From Limnobacter sp. 130 (GTDB taxonomy: Bacteria; Pseudomonadota; Gammaproteobacteria; Burkholderiales; Burkholderiaceae_B): a stretch of DNA of 64,000 bases. Positions 52,882-62,990 of this stretch are shown in pieces; the stretch's first letter is position 1; each line of letters starts with the position of its first letter. The translations under genes and the position numbers were made by a program. The stretch is from the NCBI RefSeq assembly GCF_902506325.1, contig NZ_LR732328.1:248001-312000 (forward strand), given 5' to 3'. Below the pieces are notes generated by a model, which worked only from the letters and a program-made list of their open reading frames with translations, was not told the origin of the DNA and did not search any database.

Positions 52882-54552
52882 TTATTTCACTTCAAGCGGT
52901 ATGGGCGTTTCAACCCGTCGCCATGCACTGACCAGTGCCATCAAGCTGGCGGTGGTGATGTTGTCGTGAAAACCCACGCCAAACTTGCTGCCCGGCACAT
53001 TCGGAACACTCACTTCAATAATGGCCATGGCCTTTGATTTGGCACCTTGGCCTACGCTGCGTTCTTCAAACCCAACAATGTCCATGGGCACACCAAGGGC
53101 TTGTACTGCGGCATCCAGCGGGCCATTGCCCACGCCTTCAAGCCGTGTGGTTTCGCCATGCTGTTGCACGGTAATTTCAATGCCCTGGCCACCTTCTGCA
53201 TCAAACACTTTGTGGCTGATGTAGCGCGGTTGGCTTTCATCATTTTGCAAATAGGTTTGTTCAAACAAGGCCCACAAGGCAGGCGATGTCATTTCCGCAG
53301 CCGTGTTGTCGCTGACCTTTTGCACCACCCCTGAAAACTCCACTTGCATGCGGCGTGGCATCACCACGCCATGTTCGCGTTCAAGAATGTAAGCAATGCC
53401 GCCTTTGCCCGACTGGCTGTTCACGCGAATCACGCTGTCGTAGGTGCGGCCCACATCGACCGGGTCAATGGGCAAATAGGGCACTTCCCAAATGGCATCG
53501 GGTTTTTGAATGTCGAAACCTTTTTTGATCGCATCCTGATGCGAACCAGAAAACGCGGTGTACACCAGGTCGCCCACATACGGGTGGCGGGGGTGAATGG
53601 GCAGTTGCGTACAACTTTCCACCACGCGGGCCACGGCGTTGATGTCGGAAAAATCAAGGTTCGGGTGCACGCCTTGGGTGTACATGTTCAAGGCCAGGGT
53701 CACAATGTCGACGTTGCCGCAGCGTTCGCCATTGCCGAGCAAACAGCCTTCCACACGTTGTGCGCCAGCCATCATCGCCAATTCAGCGGTGGCCACGCCG
53801 GTGCCGCGATCATTGTGTGGGTGCACGGAAAGCACCACATGTTCGCGACGCGCCAGGCGCCTGTCCATCCACTCAATTTGATCGGCGAACACATTGGGTG
53901 AACTCCACTCCACCGTGGTGGGCAAGTTGATGATGATTTTGCGATTCGGGCCCGCTTCCCATGCCTCAATGGCGGTGTTGCAAGCCAGCAAGGCCACATC
54001 CAGTTCGGTCATGTTGAAACACTCGGGCGAGTACTGCAAAACCCATTGTGTTTCGGGGTGTGCATCGGTGAGCTCTTTCACTTTTTGCACACGTTTTTTT
54101 ACCATGTCGATCACTTCTGGCACAGTCATGCGGAACACCGTATTTCTCCACACGGGTGCGGTGGAGTTGTAGATGTGGACGATCGCGCTTTTGGCACCAA
54201 TCACCGATTCCACTGTTCGCTCGATAAGATCATCACGAGCCTGGGTCATGACCATGGGGGTAACGCCTTCCGGAATCAAATCGTTGTTGATTAAATGCCG
54301 AACCACGTCGAAGTCGATTTGCGAGGCGGCGGGAAAGCCCACCTCGATCTCCTTGAAACCAATGCGCACCAATTCCTTGAAGAAGTCCAGTTTGGTGGCC
54401 ACACTCATGGGCTCGAAAATCGCTTGGTTGCCGTCGCGCAAATCGGTGCTTAACCAGATCGGCGCATGTTCAATGGCCTTGTTGGGCCATGTTCTGTCGG
54501 GCAGGTCCACTTTGTAAGCGGGGCGATATTTGGTGGCGGGGTTCTTCAACAT
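52882..54552 (-). CDS. leuA: 2-isopropylmalate synthase
   Basis: First committed step of leucine synthesis. 556 residues, the long LeuA form. STDLRDGNQAIFEPM (active-site RDGNQ), EVGFPAASQIDFD, and the HPHNDRGTGVATAELAMMAG metal-binding HxH. The C-terminal ~130 residues are the LeuA dimer/allosteric domain for leucine feedback. A divergent Lrp/AsnC gene starts 142 bp away and may regulate it. Confidence 0.95.
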   Translation of the reverse strand: MLKNPATKYRPAYKVDLPDRTWPNKAIEHAPIWLSTDLRDGNQAIFEPMSVATKLDFFKELVRIGFKEIEVGFPAASQIDFDVVRHLINNDLIPEGVTPMVMTQARDDLIERTVESVIGAKSAIVHIYNSTAPVWRNTVFRMTVPEVIDMVKKRVQKVKELTDAHPETQWVLQYSPECFNMTELDVALLACNTAIEAWEAGPNRKIIINLPTTVEWSSPNVFADQIEWMDRRLARREHVVLSVHPHNDRGTGVATAELAMMAGAQRVEGCLLGNGERCGNVDIVTLALNMYTQGVHPNLDFSDINAVARVVESCTQLPIHPRHPYVGDLVYTAFSGSHQDAIKKGFDIQKPDAIWEVPYLPIDPVDVGRTYDSVIRVNSQSGKGGIAYILEREHGVVMPRRMQVEFSGVVQKVSDNTAAEMTSPALWALFEQTYLQNDESQPRYISHKVFDAEGGQGIEITVQQHGETTRLEGVGNGPLDAAVQALGVPMDIVGFEERSVGQGAKSKAMAIIEVSVPNVPGSKFGVGFHDNITTASLMALVSAWRRVETPIPLEVK

Positions 54553-54693
54553 GCTGCATTGGCCTGAAACGTTAATCCATGAAATACAGTGTAGGTGCTT
54601 TGGTCTGGAATATGATTGCGTTTGTTGCTTTGATATTTCTATTTATTGGCAGATAATTGCGTATAAATTAAATTTTTAAGTGAAAAAATACAA

Positions 54694-55161
54694 ATGCAAG
54701 AACTTGACCGCTATGACAAGCGAATTTTGACCCTGTTGCAGACCGATGGGCGCATGAGTAACCAAGACTTGGCCGACGCCATTGGTTTGTCGCCATCGCC
54801 GTGTTTGCGCCGTGTAAAAGCGCTGGAAGAAGCGGGGCTGATTACTGGTTACAGGGCTTTGGTGGATGCGAAAAAGTTGGGCTTCAGCCTGATGGCGCTG
54901 ATTTACATTTCAATGGACCAACACACGCCTGAACGCTTCGCCAGTTTTGAGGGGGCCATTGGTGCAATACCGGAGGTGCTGGAATGCCTGCTGATTACCG
55001 GGCAGCAAGCCGACTACCAGTTGAAGGTGATCGTGGCCGACATGGACGGCTACCAGAATTTGTTGCTGAACAAAATTACCCGCATTAAAGGGGTAAGCGG
55101 TGTGCACACCAGCTTTGTGTTGCGCCGGGTCGTTGATAAAACCGAGGTGCCGGTAGGCTAA
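54694..55161 (+). CDS. Lrp/AsnC family transcriptional regulator
   Basis: 155 residues. HTH: LDRYDKRILTLLQTDGRMSN, QDLADAIGLSPSPCLRRVKA; C-terminal RAM domain (LIYISMDQHTPERFASFEGA, VLECLLITGQQADYQLKVIV). ATG at 54694. Divergent from leuA, the usual place for control of amino-acid genes; the intergenic region is AT-rich. Effector unknown, leucine or another amino acid is likely. Confidence 0.92.
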   Translation: MQELDRYDKRILTLLQTDGRMSNQDLADAIGLSPSPCLRRVKALEEAGLITGYRALVDAKKLGFSLMALIYISMDQHTPERFASFEGAIGAIPEVLECLLITGQQADYQLKVIVADMDGYQNLLLNKITRIKGVSGVHTSFVLRRVVDKTEVPVG

Positions 55162-55170
55162 CTTGAAAAC

Positions 55171-55848
55171 TCAGTTTTGAAGCATGTTTTGAATCATCAT
55201 GCCGCCGCCACCAATCAGCACGCCGAAGTAAACAATGGAGGCCACATTGGCCAAGTGCCCCAGCAGCACGGCTGCACCATCGCGTTGAATCAGCCCCACG
55301 GCCAGAAACAGCAGCGCAATGCCGGGTACGGTGTTGGAAAACGGGATAAAGCCAAACGGTGCCATCAACAACACAGCGCCCAAAATCAAGCCGCCGTCGT
55401 TGATGATGTTCATGCCATGGCCTGTGGTTAGCCACGCCATGCGGTGGGGTTTGCTGATTTTTTCAAGGCGCGGAATCCACACCAAGCCTTTTTCAAGGGC
55501 GTTGCGCAGTTTGTCGGCGGGCAGGGCCCGTTCTTTGAAACGCTTGGGCAGCCACAAGGTGCGCCCGAAAATTCGGCTGATGCCGATCAGCAAAATGGCA
55601 GCGCCAAAAATGGTACTGACACCGGGAATCGACACGGGCACCATGAACACCAGCGTGAGAAACGCCACCAGCAGCAACATGCCATCTCGCCCTACCAAGT
55701 CAAGAATTTCGCCGAGGCTGACTGTGCTTGTTGGCAGTTGGGCAATGACTTGCTTGATTTGATCGCCCAATGGCAATTCTTCAAAATTCGGTGTGTTGTT
55801 CACTTCGGGTTTATTCAGTGAGGTTAGGCGAGCCAACATTGTGCCCAT
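55171..55848 (-). CDS. ExoD-family membrane protein
   Basis: 225 residues with about five membrane helices (LLLVAFLTLVFMVPVSIPGV; ILLIGISRIFGRTLWLP; LILGAVLLMAPFGFIPFSNT; GIALLFLAVGLIQRDGAAVL; IVYFGVLIGGGGMMIQ). The LVGRDGMLLLVAFLTLVFMV opening and GLIQRDG match ExoD, named for its link with exopolysaccharide production in rhizobia; the biochemical role is not known. Convergent with the Lrp gene. Confidence 0.85.
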   Translation of the reverse strand: MGTMLARLTSLNKPEVNNTPNFEELPLGDQIKQVIAQLPTSTVSLGEILDLVGRDGMLLLVAFLTLVFMVPVSIPGVSTIFGAAILLIGISRIFGRTLWLPKRFKERALPADKLRNALEKGLVWIPRLEKISKPHRMAWLTTGHGMNIINDGGLILGAVLLMAPFGFIPFSNTVPGIALLFLAVGLIQRDGAAVLLGHLANVASIVYFGVLIGGGGMMIQNMLQN

Positions 55849-55851
55849 AAA

Positions 55852-55883
55852 AAAAGCCGCTGAACAAAGTTGCAGCGGCTTTT
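55852..55883 (-). terminator. Rho-independent terminator after rplY
   Basis: Perfect 11-bp stem AAAAGCCGCTG/CAGCGGCTTTT with a 10-base loop; T-run on the minus strand, 26 bp after the rplY stop. Confidence 0.9.
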
Positions 55884-55908
55884 CTAAGGACTAACTTGCA
55901 ACAGCGAC

Positions 55909-56496
55909 TTACTCGTCGCCGCCCTTTGCAGCGCCAGCCTTGATTTTTACTGTAACAACGGACAAGTCTTGCTGGCCGTGGTTGGGGATGCTTACGCCTT
56001 CAGGGAACTGAAGTTCAGTCACGTGGATAGAGCGCTTGGTAACATCCAATACGCTGCAATCTACTGCGATGAATTCTGGCAGGTCTTTGGGCAAGCATTC
56101 GATTTCGATCTGGTTGGCTACAAAAGTAACCTGACCGGCATACAGCTTGACCGCTGGGCTTTCCAGGTGACCAGAATAGTGCAAAGGCACATTCATGTGG
56201 ATTTTCTGGTTGCCGTCGATGCGCTGGAAGTCGATGTGCAGCAGCTGTGGCTTGTAAGGGTGTGACTGGAAGTCGCGCAACAAAACTTGCTCGGACTTGC
56301 CATCAATTTCCAGATCCAGAATGCTGGAGTGGAATTTTTCCTTTTGCAGGGCGTGCCACAGGGGGTTGTGCTCGATTTGCACAGCCTGAGCTTCCTGATT
56401 TGCGCCATAAACAATGCCAGGTACCTGGCCAGCACGACGCAGGCGGCGGCTCGCTCCGGAACCCTGCTCTGTGCGGGATGTTGCAACTACTTTCAT
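55909..56496 (-). CDS. rplY: 50S ribosomal protein L25/general stress protein Ctc
   Basis: 195 residues, the long CTC/TL5 form with a C-terminal beta domain. Typical segments: GSGASRRLRRAGQVPGIVYG, LLRDFQSHPYKPQLLHIDFQ, VDCSVLDVTKRSIHVTELQF and VVTVKIKAGAAKGGDE. Binds 5S rRNA. Preceded by prs on the same strand, the classic order. Confidence 0.95.
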   Translation of the reverse strand: MKVVATSRTEQGSGASRRLRRAGQVPGIVYGANQEAQAVQIEHNPLWHALQKEKFHSSILDLEIDGKSEQVLLRDFQSHPYKPQLLHIDFQRIDGNQKIHMNVPLHYSGHLESPAVKLYAGQVTFVANQIEIECLPKDLPEFIAVDCSVLDVTKRSIHVTELQFPEGVSIPNHGQQDLSVVTVKIKAGAAKGGDE

Positions 56497-56583
56497 GTTG
56501 ATTCTCCAAATTTGACTTCACCGCGACCAGTGAAACCAAGTTATGCGGCACTTAAGGGCGACCGCAAAAAAGCCCGATAAATC

Positions 56584-57537
56584 TTAGTCAATAAACAGCG
56601 AACTGACTGAATCGGAACGAACAATGCGGCGAATGGTTTCAGCCAGCAGTTCATCAACGCTCAGTACACGAATTGTGTTGCTGTTGTTGGCCTCGTCAGA
56701 CAAAGGAATGGTGTCGGTAACCACCAGTTCATCCAGATCCGATTCTTCAACACGCTGAATGGCACCACCCGACAAAACAGGGTGGGTACAGTACGCTACC
56801 ACTTTCTTTGCGCCATTGGCTTTCAGGGCGGCCGCGGCTTTGCACAGTGTGTTGGCGGTGTCGACCATGTCATCCATGATCACGCAGGTGCGGTCTTTCA
56901 CGTCGCCGATAATGTTCATGACCTCGGCCACATTGGCGCGGGGGCGACGCTTGTCGATAATCGCCAGGTCGCAGTTCAGGCGTTTGGCCAGTGCGCGGGC
57001 ACGAACCACACCACCCACGTCGGGCGAAACCACCATCAGGTTGTCGAGGTTTTGTTTCCACACGTCGCCGAGCAACACGGGCGATGCGTAAATGTTGTCC
57101 ACGGGAATGTCGAAAAACCCCTGGATTTGATCAGCGTGCAGGTCCATGGTCAGTACACGGTCTACACCCACAACCTGCAACATATTTGCGACCACTTTGG
57201 CGGTAATGGCCACTCGCGAAGAGCGCACGCGGCGATCTTGGCGGGCATAACCAAAGTAGGGAATTGCAGCGGTAATGCGGCCGGCTGATGCGCGCTTGAG
57301 CGCGTCGATCATGACCATCATTTCCATGAGATTGTCGTTGGTGGGGGCGCAGGTGGACTGCAGCACGAACACGTCTTTGCCGCGCACGTTTTCGTTGATC
57401 TCGACCATGACTTCACCGTCTGAGAAACGACCTACGGTGGCTTTGCCCAGCGGAATGTTCAGCTGCTTGGCCACTGATTCGGCCAATGCAGGGTTCGCAT
57501 TGCCAGTGAAGATCATTAGACTGCTGTCGGTTGCCAT
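56584..57537 (-). CDS. prs: Ribose-phosphate pyrophosphokinase
   Basis: Makes PRPP for nucleotides, histidine and tryptophan. 317 residues: [52 protein letters not shown] and the PRPP loop [17 protein letters not shown]. Separated from the tRNA gene by a strong terminator, so it uses its own promoter. Confidence 0.96.
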   Translation of the reverse strand: MATDSSLMIFTGNANPALAESVAKQLNIPLGKATVGRFSDGEVMVEINENVRGKDVFVLQSTCAPTNDNLMEMMVMIDALKRASAGRITAAIPYFGYARQDRRVRSSRVAITAKVVANMLQVVGVDRVLTMDLHADQIQGFFDIPVDNIYASPVLLGDVWKQNLDNLMVVSPDVGGVVRARALAKRLNCDLAIIDKRRPRANVAEVMNIIGDVKDRTCVIMDDMVDTANTLCKAAAALKANGAKKVVAYCTHPVLSGGAIQRVEESDLDELVVTDTIPLSDEANNSNTIRVLSVDELLAETIRRIVRSDSVSSLFID

Positions 57538-57577
57538 TGTTTACCCCAGGGCTTGACGTGTGCGTTGGCGAAATAAA

Positions 57578-57604
57578 AAAGGGCCAACCTGTGGCTGGCC
57601 CTTT
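57578..57604 (-). terminator. Terminator after tRNA-Gln
   Basis: Perfect 9-bp stem AAAGGGCCA/TGGCCCTTT with a 9-base loop, followed on the minus strand by a T-run; 5 bp past the tRNA 3' end. Confidence 0.88.
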
Positions 57605-57609
57605 GGTTT

Positions 57610-57686
57610 TGGCAGGGGAGGAAGGACTCGAACCCTCGCATGCCGGAATCAAAATCCGGTGCCTTGACCAACTTGGCGACTCCCCT
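57610..57686 (-). tRNA. tRNA-Gln (anticodon TTG)
   Basis: On the minus strand the acceptor stem AGGGGAG pairs with CTCCCCT, then G discriminator and an encoded CCA. The anticodon arm reads CCGGA-TTTTGAT-TCCGG with anticodon TTG; the T arm has GGTTCGAGTCC. It lies between ispE and prs, the standard betaproteobacterial place. About 74 nt plus CCA. Confidence 0.95.
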
Positions 57687-57701
57687 AAAACTTTTATCGA
57701 T

Positions 57702-58619
57702 TCAGCCGGATTTAAGCTGGCATTCAAACCACTGCCCTTGCTGCAATTCAGGTGCATCGGCGACTGCTGCCACGGCGTTGCTGAGCTGGCTTGGGCTGGC
57801 AAACAAAGCAAACATGGCGGAACCGGAACCTGACATTCGAATCAATTGCGGGTTGAATTTTGCAACACAGTTTGAGAAAACACCAAATTGATGCTCCCAT
57901 TCCGGGTAGTTGCGAGACACAACAGCTTGCAAAGCATTCTGTGTGTGGGCCTGTAAACAAGCCATCAACTCACTATTCATTCGGCTGGCCGAATCGAAGA
58001 CCGCTATTTTGACGTCACTTGAGTTGCGTGTCAATTGCGGATCGCTAAATATTTTGGGCGTGGGGCAAGAAAGTAGTGGTTTGTAGACAATTAAATGCCC
58101 GGAAATGCCCTGAATCGGGGTGATGCGCTCGCCAATTCCTTCCACAAAAGCACAGTTGTCCTGAAGAAAGAAGGGAACATCTGCGCCCAAGGTCAACCCG
58201 ATCGCAGCCAATTGTTCGGGCGAGACCGGGTAATTGTGGTGTTGTTGCAGCAAACGGAGCACGGTTGCTGCATTGCTGCTTCCCCCGCCCAGCCCGGCTT
58301 GTTCAGGTACTTGTTTGCTCACCTGAATGATGACTTGATAAGCCATGCCCAAATTCGCATGGGTATAAAAGGCCTTGCAGGCACGAACGGTCAGGTCGAC
58401 TTCGCCTGGGATGTGGGTAAGATCGCCGCTTCGTTGAATGACAAGTTGGCCGGTGGGGCTGGGTTGTACGGTAATTGTTAGCTGATCACCCAGCGTAATG
58501 GGGCAAAAAATGCTCTGAAGCAGGTGGTAGCCATCGTCTCGTCGGCCCGTGATGTGCAAAAACAAATTGATTTTCGCCGGGGAAAAGGCCGAGCGCTTCG
58601 CCGTGTCGGAAATGTTCAC
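57702..58619 (-). CDS. ispE: 4-diphosphocytidyl-2-C-methyl-D-erythritol kinase
   Basis: GHMP kinase of the MEP isoprenoid pathway. 305 residues: FSPAKINLFLHITGRRDDGY, ATP loop EQAGLGGGSSNAATVLRLL and C-terminal RMSGSGSAMFALF. It lies between lolB (3 bp upstream) and the tRNA-Gln gene. Confidence 0.95.
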   Translation of the reverse strand: MNISDTAKRSAFSPAKINLFLHITGRRDDGYHLLQSIFCPITLGDQLTITVQPSPTGQLVIQRSGDLTHIPGEVDLTVRACKAFYTHANLGMAYQVIIQVSKQVPEQAGLGGGSSNAATVLRLLQQHHNYPVSPEQLAAIGLTLGADVPFFLQDNCAFVEGIGERITPIQGISGHLIVYKPLLSCPTPKIFSDPQLTRNSSDVKIAVFDSASRMNSELMACLQAHTQNALQAVVSRNYPEWEHQFGVFSNCVAKFNPQLIRMSGSGSAMFALFASPSQLSNAVAAVADAPELQQGQWFECQLKSG

Positions 58620-58622
58620 GTT

Positions 58623-59192
58623 TTACTTGCCCAAGGTGCCCTGAGGAATCAGGTCAATGCGACCCGAGGTATTGTTTTCGACAAACACCACGCGGTAACG
58701 ACCATTTTGATTTTCCCAGGCCCAGTTGGTGGGCAAGGTGGGTAATTCATTGGGGTTGGGATTTTCCATCCATTGCACCAGGGCTTCGGCAGGCAGTTCG
58801 ACTGGAAACATCAGGTCGAACAGGCTTTGCCAGTCTTTGGCCAAATACACACGACCATCTGCAGCCCGCACTTCGTAAAAACTACCCAAGCGCTTTGCAC
58901 TGCCCAGCGAGGGCCCCAAGGTAGAGTTGACCTCCAGGTAAGCAATTTCAGGGGCCTGGCTTGGGCCTGTGCGGCCAGATCGCCATTCATAGGTGCCTGA
59001 AATGGAATCGGCTTCAATTTTGCCGTCGGGCTGTTCAACTTTCCAGATCAGCCCGAAGCGCCCGTAATGGCAACTGGACTGAATCGACTTGCAATCGACT
59101 TCAGTGCTTGAGTCTCGACCCAAGGTGCTGCACGCACCCAAGCTTGCGCTGATCAAGCCGATGCAGGCCAGGCGCAGTGTTGATAAAGCCAT
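58623..59192 (-). CDS. lolB: Outer-membrane lipoprotein LolB
   Basis: Receives lipoproteins from LolA and inserts them in the outer membrane. 189 residues from ATG 59192: signal with lipobox SLGAC, then FGLIWKVEQPDGKIEADSIS, AYLEVNSTLGPSLGSAKRLG and NWAWENQNGRYRVVFVE. It is 4 bp after the TPR gene and 3 bp before ispE, as in many betaproteobacteria. Confidence 0.9.
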   Translation of the reverse strand: MALSTLRLACIGLISASLGACSTLGRDSSTEVDCKSIQSSCHYGRFGLIWKVEQPDGKIEADSISGTYEWRSGRTGPSQAPEIAYLEVNSTLGPSLGSAKRLGSFYEVRAADGRVYLAKDWQSLFDLMFPVELPAEALVQWMENPNPNELPTLPTNWAWENQNGRYRVVFVENNTSGRIDLIPQGTLGK

Positions 59193-59196
59193 GAAC

Positions 59197-60975
59197 TTAA
59201 ATTTCCTCAAGCCGTTGAACCAGTTTTTTCAATGCTTTGCTGTCGGGGTAACGAACGGTTAACTGTTCGCCCAGTTGACGTGCTTCCTCTTTTTTGCCCG
59301 ATTTCGCCAAAACCTCGAGCAAGTGAAGTCCGATTTCCTCATCTTGACGCATTTCGAAGGCTTTTTTCAAGGTGGCTTCGGCACTGTCCAGTTTGCCCAG
59401 GCGGTAATGTACCCAGCCCAGTGAATCAAGAATGAAGGGGTCGTTGGGAGCAAGTTCAACTGCCTTTTTAATTAACTCATAGGCTTCTTCCAGCCGAACA
59501 TTGTTCTCGGCCCAGGTGTAGCCCAAGGCGTTGTAGCCGTGTGGGTTTTCCGGACGAATCGCAATGAGTCGTTTCAGGAATTGCTCAACACGAGGCAGGT
59601 CATCCTGTCGTTCGGCGACCATGGCGCGTTCGTAGAGCAGGTCGGGTTGGTCGGGAAAACTCAGCAATGCCAGCTCAAGCTCTGTGGCCGCCTCGGCAGG
59701 TGCTTTCTGCGATTCGGCCAGCTGCGATTTTGCCAGGGCCAGGCGCACAGATTCGTCTTCGTTTTTTGGCTTGAACTGGTTGAGCACCCGCTTGGCTGTT
59801 AAGGCATTGCCCTGTTTTTCAAACAAGGCAGATTTCTTGAGTTGAACATCCAGGTTGTCGGCCGCATTGGGGACTGTATCCAGCCACTTCAGGGCAGCCA
59901 CATAGTCTTTCCGTTCAAGCGCCATGTCGGAAAGCGTGGCGTGAATCAGTGTTTCGTTCTGACGTTCTGCCGGTGCGGTTTTGGCCAGATAAATCTTGAA
60001 GTGCTGTTCGGCGGCTTTGTACTCTTTTAGCTGGGTTAATACAAAGCCCTGGCTGGAGTACAGCGGAATGTTGTCAGGTTGCAGCGTGATCATTTCTGCA
60101 AAACGTTGCCGTGCTTGTGCCCATTGCCCAAGCTGGGTGTGGTTGCGGGCCAGGTATAGCCGTGCACCAAACCAGTTGGGGTGCAGTTGGGCTTGTTCGT
60201 TGACCAACTGCATGGCTGCGTCCAGATTACCGTCGCGTTTTTCCATGAACTGGGCCAGCAGCACGTAAAAACGTTCTTGGGGCGATTTACGCAGCACATT
60301 TTCCATGTGCCCCACTGCCTGTGGGTACAGCTCGGAGTTGTTGGCCAGTTGGGCCAGCAATGTTTGCGCTTCAAGGTCGTCGGGATTGTTGCCGAAAAGT
60401 TCGATCCCGGTTTGGTAGGCTTTGTTTTTGTCGGGAATGCGTTGCAGCATGTCCAGTGCAATTTTTTCTGCGCCAGCACCACCGAGCCCCGGATTGGATT
60501 TCTCGGCGGCCTGGATGTCTGCCAGAAATGCCTTGAGTGCGGGCATGGCTTCATCGACACGGTTGGTGCCCAATTGCAGCAACATGATGGAACGGTTGGC
60601 TTGTTTGTCGTCGGGGGAAAGTTCAGACCATACCTGAGCAGCATTCAGAGCCAGATCCAGCTGCCCCTCTGCCAGGCTGATTTCGACGGCGCGCTTGGCA
60701 AGGTTCGGGTCGCGCTGTTGTTTGGCCGCTTCGGTGTAGGCCAGTGCGGCAGAATAGGTGTCACCGCGCTGGCTCGCAATTTCTGCGGTGAGCAAGGCAA
60801 ACAGGGGGTCTTGTTTGACCATTTCGGCCACACGGGCTTCATAGGCTTTTTGCTCGGCAGACATTTGCTGCTGCCTTGGTTCGCCCTGTTCGGCTGGCAC
60901 AGTGGCGCAACCGGTGGTCAGGCTGGCGGCCAGAAAAAATACCGGGCCTGCGATGGTCCATTTAAAACAAGTCAT
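59197..60975 (-). CDS. TPR-repeat outer-membrane/periplasmic lipoprotein
   Basis: 592 residues from ATG 60975: signal WTIAGPVFFLAASLTTGCAT with lipobox LTTGC. Many tetratricopeptide repeats fill the rest (DALNAAQ-type helices, e.g. RPENPHGYNALGYTWAENNV; APNDPFILDSLGWVHYRLGK; RLGKLDSAEATLKKAFEMRQ). This lipoprotein regularly precedes lolB in Burkholderiales. Probably a scaffold; function unknown. Confidence 0.88.
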   Translation of the reverse strand: MTCFKWTIAGPVFFLAASLTTGCATVPAEQGEPRQQQMSAEQKAYEARVAEMVKQDPLFALLTAEIASQRGDTYSAALAYTEAAKQQRDPNLAKRAVEISLAEGQLDLALNAAQVWSELSPDDKQANRSIMLLQLGTNRVDEAMPALKAFLADIQAAEKSNPGLGGAGAEKIALDMLQRIPDKNKAYQTGIELFGNNPDDLEAQTLLAQLANNSELYPQAVGHMENVLRKSPQERFYVLLAQFMEKRDGNLDAAMQLVNEQAQLHPNWFGARLYLARNHTQLGQWAQARQRFAEMITLQPDNIPLYSSQGFVLTQLKEYKAAEQHFKIYLAKTAPAERQNETLIHATLSDMALERKDYVAALKWLDTVPNAADNLDVQLKKSALFEKQGNALTAKRVLNQFKPKNEDESVRLALAKSQLAESQKAPAEAATELELALLSFPDQPDLLYERAMVAERQDDLPRVEQFLKRLIAIRPENPHGYNALGYTWAENNVRLEEAYELIKKAVELAPNDPFILDSLGWVHYRLGKLDSAEATLKKAFEMRQDEEIGLHLLEVLAKSGKKEEARQLGEQLTVRYPDSKALKKLVQRLEEI

Positions 60976-61053
60976 ACTGTTGAACCCAAAGAAAACTGGT
61001 GAATCCACATTCATTTTTATCACATTAACAGATGCGCGTGCGCGCTTTAGCTT

Positions 61054-61872
61054 ATGCCTGAATTACCCGAGGTAGAAATCACCAAAAGAGGCGTAGACCT
61101 TCATTTTACAGGGCACCGCCTGCTTGCTTGTACCGTGCGGCAACCGCGCTTGCGCTGGCCTGTGCCTGAGGAGGTGCAAAGTTGTGTGAAGCACATATTG
61201 CGAAGTGTTGAGCGCCGATCGAAATACATGCTGATGGATTTTGGTGAGCAGGTGCTGGTGGTGCATTTGGGCATGTCGGGGTCCATGAAAATTGTCAGTG
61301 CTCAAACCCCTTGGGAAAAGCACGACCACATTGAATGGAATTTCGGTGAAAAGGTCCTTCGATACAACGACCCGCGCCGGTTCGGCAGTGTGGAGTATGT
61401 GAGCAAGGCACCCGGTTGGGAGCATGCTTTTGTTCGTTTTTCGAAGCTAGGTCCCGAGCCTTTTAGCGATCTTTTCACGCCCGAGTCATTTTTCAAGGCG
61501 ACGCGGGGCAAAAAGGTGTCGATCAAAGCCTTGTTGCTCAGCGGCCTGGCGGTGGTGGGTGTGGGCAATATTTACGCTTGCGAGGCTTTGTTTCGCAGTG
61601 CAATTCGACCGGGTAAGGCAGCAGGCCGTTTGAGTCGGGCTGAAGTTTCGGCCTTGCATGCGGCAGTGGTCGCTGTACTGGCGGAGGCCATTGAGCGCGG
61701 CGGTTCAACTTTGCGTAATTTTCAGGCCATTGATGGTGAGTTGGGGCATTTTCAGTTGCATTGTGATGTGTATGGCCGCGAGGGGCAGCTTTGTAAGCGC
61801 TGTGGAGCCACGGTGAAACGCCGTGTGATGAACCAGCGCAGCACCTTTTATTGCGCAGGGTGCCAGAAATGA
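61054..61872 (+). CDS. mutM: Formamidopyrimidine-DNA glycosylase
   Basis: Removes 8-oxoguanine opposite C. 272 residues. Catalytic N-terminus PELPEVEITKRGVDL (P2, E3), VVHLGMSGSMKI, GVGNIYACEALFRS (H2TH) and a C-terminal zinc finger LCKRCG ... FYCAGCQK. Its TGA overlaps the mutY ATG. Divergent from the TPR gene. Confidence 0.96.
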   Translation: MPELPEVEITKRGVDLHFTGHRLLACTVRQPRLRWPVPEEVQSCVKHILRSVERRSKYMLMDFGEQVLVVHLGMSGSMKIVSAQTPWEKHDHIEWNFGEKVLRYNDPRRFGSVEYVSKAPGWEHAFVRFSKLGPEPFSDLFTPESFFKATRGKKVSIKALLLSGLAVVGVGNIYACEALFRSAIRPGKAAGRLSRAEVSALHAAVVAVLAEAIERGGSTLRNFQAIDGELGHFQLHCDVYGREGQLCKRCGATVKRRVMNQRSTFYCAGCQK

Positions 61873-62990
61873 TTCCTTTGAAAGGAGAGGTTTTTGCCGG
61901 GGTGCTGGTGCGTTGGCAAAAGCAGCATGGTCGACAAACCTTGCCGTGGCAGCACACGGGCGATGCCTACAAGGTGTGGCTTAGCGAGGTGATGTTGCAG
62001 CAAACCCAGGTGACCACGGTATTGGCTTACTACGCGCGTTTTTTGCAGGCTTACCCCACGGTTGCAGATTTGGCGGCAGCACCCGAGCAAGAGGTGATGC
62101 AGTTGTGGGCGGGGTTGGGTTATTACACGCGTGCCCGTAATTTGCATGCGTGCGCAAAGCAGGTGGTGGCCCGGTTTGGCGGGCAGTTTCCGCGCACTGT
62201 GGCCGAGCTTGAAAGTTTGCCCGGCATTGGCCAGTCTACGGCAGGTGCAATTGCCTCCCTGGCCTATGAAGTACCCGCCCCTATTCTTGATGGCAATGTG
62301 AAGCGTGTGTTTTGCAGGTACTACGGTGTCGAGGGTTACCCGGAACAAAGTTCGATTAAAAAAAACTTGTGGGCAATTGCCAGCGACAATGTGCCGACCC
62401 AGCAAGCTGGCATTTACAACCAGGCCTTGATGGACCTTGGGGCCACTTGCTGTGTGCCACGTAACCCGGCTTGTTCAGCATGCCCATTGATGCAAAGCTG
62501 CATGGCCTTGCGCAAAGGCATGGTGGGTTTGCTGCCCACACCAAAGCCCAAAAAGCCCCGGCCTGAATTGTATTTTCTGGGTTTGATTGTGGAAGACGAA
62601 CGCGGCGCTGTGTGGCTGGAGCTGCAAACCGCAAAGGGTGTGTGGCAAGGCTTGTGGACAACGCCGGTTGCAGCGTGCAGCAGTCAGCCGGAGTGGGCTG
62701 AATTGAATGCGTGTGTTCAGCCATGGCTTGACGATTACGGTCTGAAAGCGTTCAAGGCCGACATTCACACACAGTTAACCCAGCTTGCGAATCAGCCTTG
62801 GCTGGTGCACGAATTAACGCATCGCAAAATGCATTTCAAGGTGGTGCATGTGAAGGTGCCTGGTGTTTGGGCGCAATGCCATGCTGTCACTGACAAGCCT
62901 GTGCCCAAAATTGTGCACAAACTGTTGGATCAAGTGAAGGTGTTAGCCCAGGCTCCGGTGTCGCAACAAAACACTCTCGATCTCGGATAA
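61869..62990 (+). CDS. mutY: Adenine DNA glycosylase
   Basis: Removes A paired with 8-oxoguanine, the functional partner of MutM. 373 residues: [20 protein letters not shown] with the catalytic Glu, Hh[21 protein letters not shown], and the 4Fe-4S loop [19 protein letters not shown]-terminal NUDIX-like recognition domain ([16 protein letters not shown]). ATGA overlap with mutM; 48-bp tail overlap with rapZ. Confidence 0.95.
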   Translation: MIPLKGEVFAGVLVRWQKQHGRQTLPWQHTGDAYKVWLSEVMLQQTQVTTVLAYYARFLQAYPTVADLAAAPEQEVMQLWAGLGYYTRARNLHACAKQVVARFGGQFPRTVAELESLPGIGQSTAGAIASLAYEVPAPILDGNVKRVFCRYYGVEGYPEQSSIKKNLWAIASDNVPTQQAGIYNQALMDLGATCCVPRNPACSACPLMQSCMALRKGMVGLLPTPKPKKPRPELYFLGLIVEDERGAVWLELQTAKGVWQGLWTTPVAACSSQPEWAELNACVQPWLDDYGLKAFKADIHTQLTQLANQPWLVHELTHRKMHFKVVHVKVPGVWAQCHAVTDKPVPKIVHKLLDQVKVLAQAPVSQQNTLDLG